Shown in pieces: positions 63,422 through 64,000 of a DNA stretch of 64,000 bases (the first letter of the stretch is position 1; each line of letters begins with the position of its first letter). The notes below the pieces were generated by a model. That model was not told the DNA's origin. It saw only the letters and a list, made by a program, of their open reading frames with translations, and did not search any database. The translations under genes and the position numbers were made by a program. Source of the DNA: a virus; the IMG/VR virus record IMGVR_UViG_3300031616_000001, positions 1 to 64,000 of that record. One strand, given 5' to 3'.

Positions 63422-64000
63422 ATGAACCTCGGCGACAACACAGACCCGGTCTTCAAGACCGTGGGGCAGGCCTTGTACTTGGCATACGTGATGGAGGTGA
63501 CTCCGGCGTCGACGCCGAGCCCGACGGAGACGCTCATCAGAGACTTGATGAAGCAGCGCTACGGCGAGGCGCCGGTGCCGCAGGCCGAGCGCAGCATCAA
63601 CATGGGTGGCATGAACCCGCAGGAACTGCGCGCGCAATGCGCGCTGATCCGCGCGAGCGTTGCCGATCACCTAGCCGGCCAGGAGCGCGACACGATCTGC
63701 TCGCGCTTCGGCCACCAGATGACGCGAGCCGTGGGCGTGCGCAATCTTCGCGATCACTACGGCAGCCTGTGCAACACCCAGCACCAGGAAGCCGTGCTCG
63801 GATTGATCTGGGCGATATACGCGCCCGGGATTCGGCAGTTCCCCGGTGAGAATCCGCGCGCCTTCAATCTGCGGCGCAAGAAGCGCGAGAACGAATGGTC
63901 GGTACGTGGCATGGAGCGCGTCTACGGCATCGGCCGAAGCGTACTGCGGCGCGATCAGGACATGCTGCGCAAGCTGCTTAACGCCGTCGAGATGCAGGCG
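63422..64000 (+). CDS. conserved phage protein, 3'-truncated by window edge
   Basis: At least 193 residues from ATG 63422; the frame stays open to the window end. EVTPASTPSPTETLIRDLMK, then NMGGMNPQELRAQCALIRAS and FGHQMTRAVGVRNLRDHYGS; the end is basic with RGMERVYGIGRSVLRRDQDM, a DNA-binding look. Its place after the replication block is where antitermination or late regulators (Q-like) are found, but no motif proves that. Confidence 0.65.
   Translation, partial: MNLGDNTDPVFKTVGQALYLAYVMEVTPASTPSPTETLIRDLMKQRYGEAPVPQAERSINMGGMNPQELRAQCALIRASVADHLAGQERDTICSRFGHQMTRAVGVRNLRDHYGSLCNTQHQEAVLGLIWAIYAPGIRQFPGENPRAFNLRRKKRENEWSVRGMERVYGIGRSVLRRDQDMLRKLLNAVEMQA

Noticed and set aside
1-64000. Diversity-generating retroelement or reverse transcriptase
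   Set aside because: No reverse transcriptase motif and no template/variable repeat pair found by eye, including at the ends of TipJ and the fibre-like gene.

Overview
The window is 64 kb of a temperate tailed phage with a long-tail module of lambda-like layout, in its non-integrated configuration. The host is probably a high-GC betaproteobacterium (Burkholderiales-like). That host guess is inference from base composition, codon use and a PEP-CTERM sorting tail, which implies an exosortase-bearing host. No bacterial chromosomal genes are seen. The left edge cuts the tape measure gene and the right edge cuts the last gene, so packaging and capsid genes lie outside.

Layout. (1) 1-9111, + strand: tape measure protein, a glycosyltransferase-like gene, minor tail proteins, NlpC/P60 tail assembly peptidase, TipJ-type tail tip protein. 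(2) 9149-14710, +: fibre-like protein, membrane proteins, a secreted PKD/beta-helix protein, holin candidate, GH19 endolysin. (3) 14712-15306, -: six tRNA genes (Asn, Thr-like, Arg, Gln, Ile, Trp) behind a sigma70-like promoter. (4) 15574-16390, +: lipoprotein and two small genes, ending at a bidirectional hairpin. (5) 16977-18543: attP with arm-type repeats around a tRNA-3'-end-like core, integrase and excisionase. (6) 18556-46811, -: a very long early operon of mostly small genes with 1-8 bp stop/start overlaps. It includes ASCH, DUF1643, DUF5131, DnaJ-like and DHH proteins, a proteasome-like Ntn-hydrolase, a coiled-coil protein, and a recombination block (NinB, Ref-like HNH, YqaJ exonuclease, RecT). 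(7) 46812-49234: immunity region with divergent promoters, a secreted protein, a CI-like repressor, a YdaS/Cro-like gene and a family of 15-bp operators. (8) 49235-64000, +: C5-cytosine methyltransferase, TrpF-like protein, MHFG/PEP-CTERM protein, helicase-methyltransferase fusion, HNH, O-like replication gene carrying an iteron array, P-like gene, RusA, acyl carrier protein, homing endonuclease and a cut-off conserved gene.

How it works together. The repressor and the Cro-like protein face each other across two operators, as in lambda OR. Related sites overlap the leftward early promoter and the promoter before the methyltransferase operon, and others lie far away in the early operons. Leftward genes supply recombination and host takeover functions. 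Rightward genes supply DNA modification and replication. The late genes supply tail and lysis.

The most unusual structure is at 41059-41382: three modules at an exact 123-nt period. Each has a hairpin, a run of 12-15 pentamers (NNGCC on +, GGCNN in the transcript) and a second hairpin. They sit directly upstream of, and co-directional with, a conserved gene of unknown function. A degenerate fourth copy lies on the other side of that gene.
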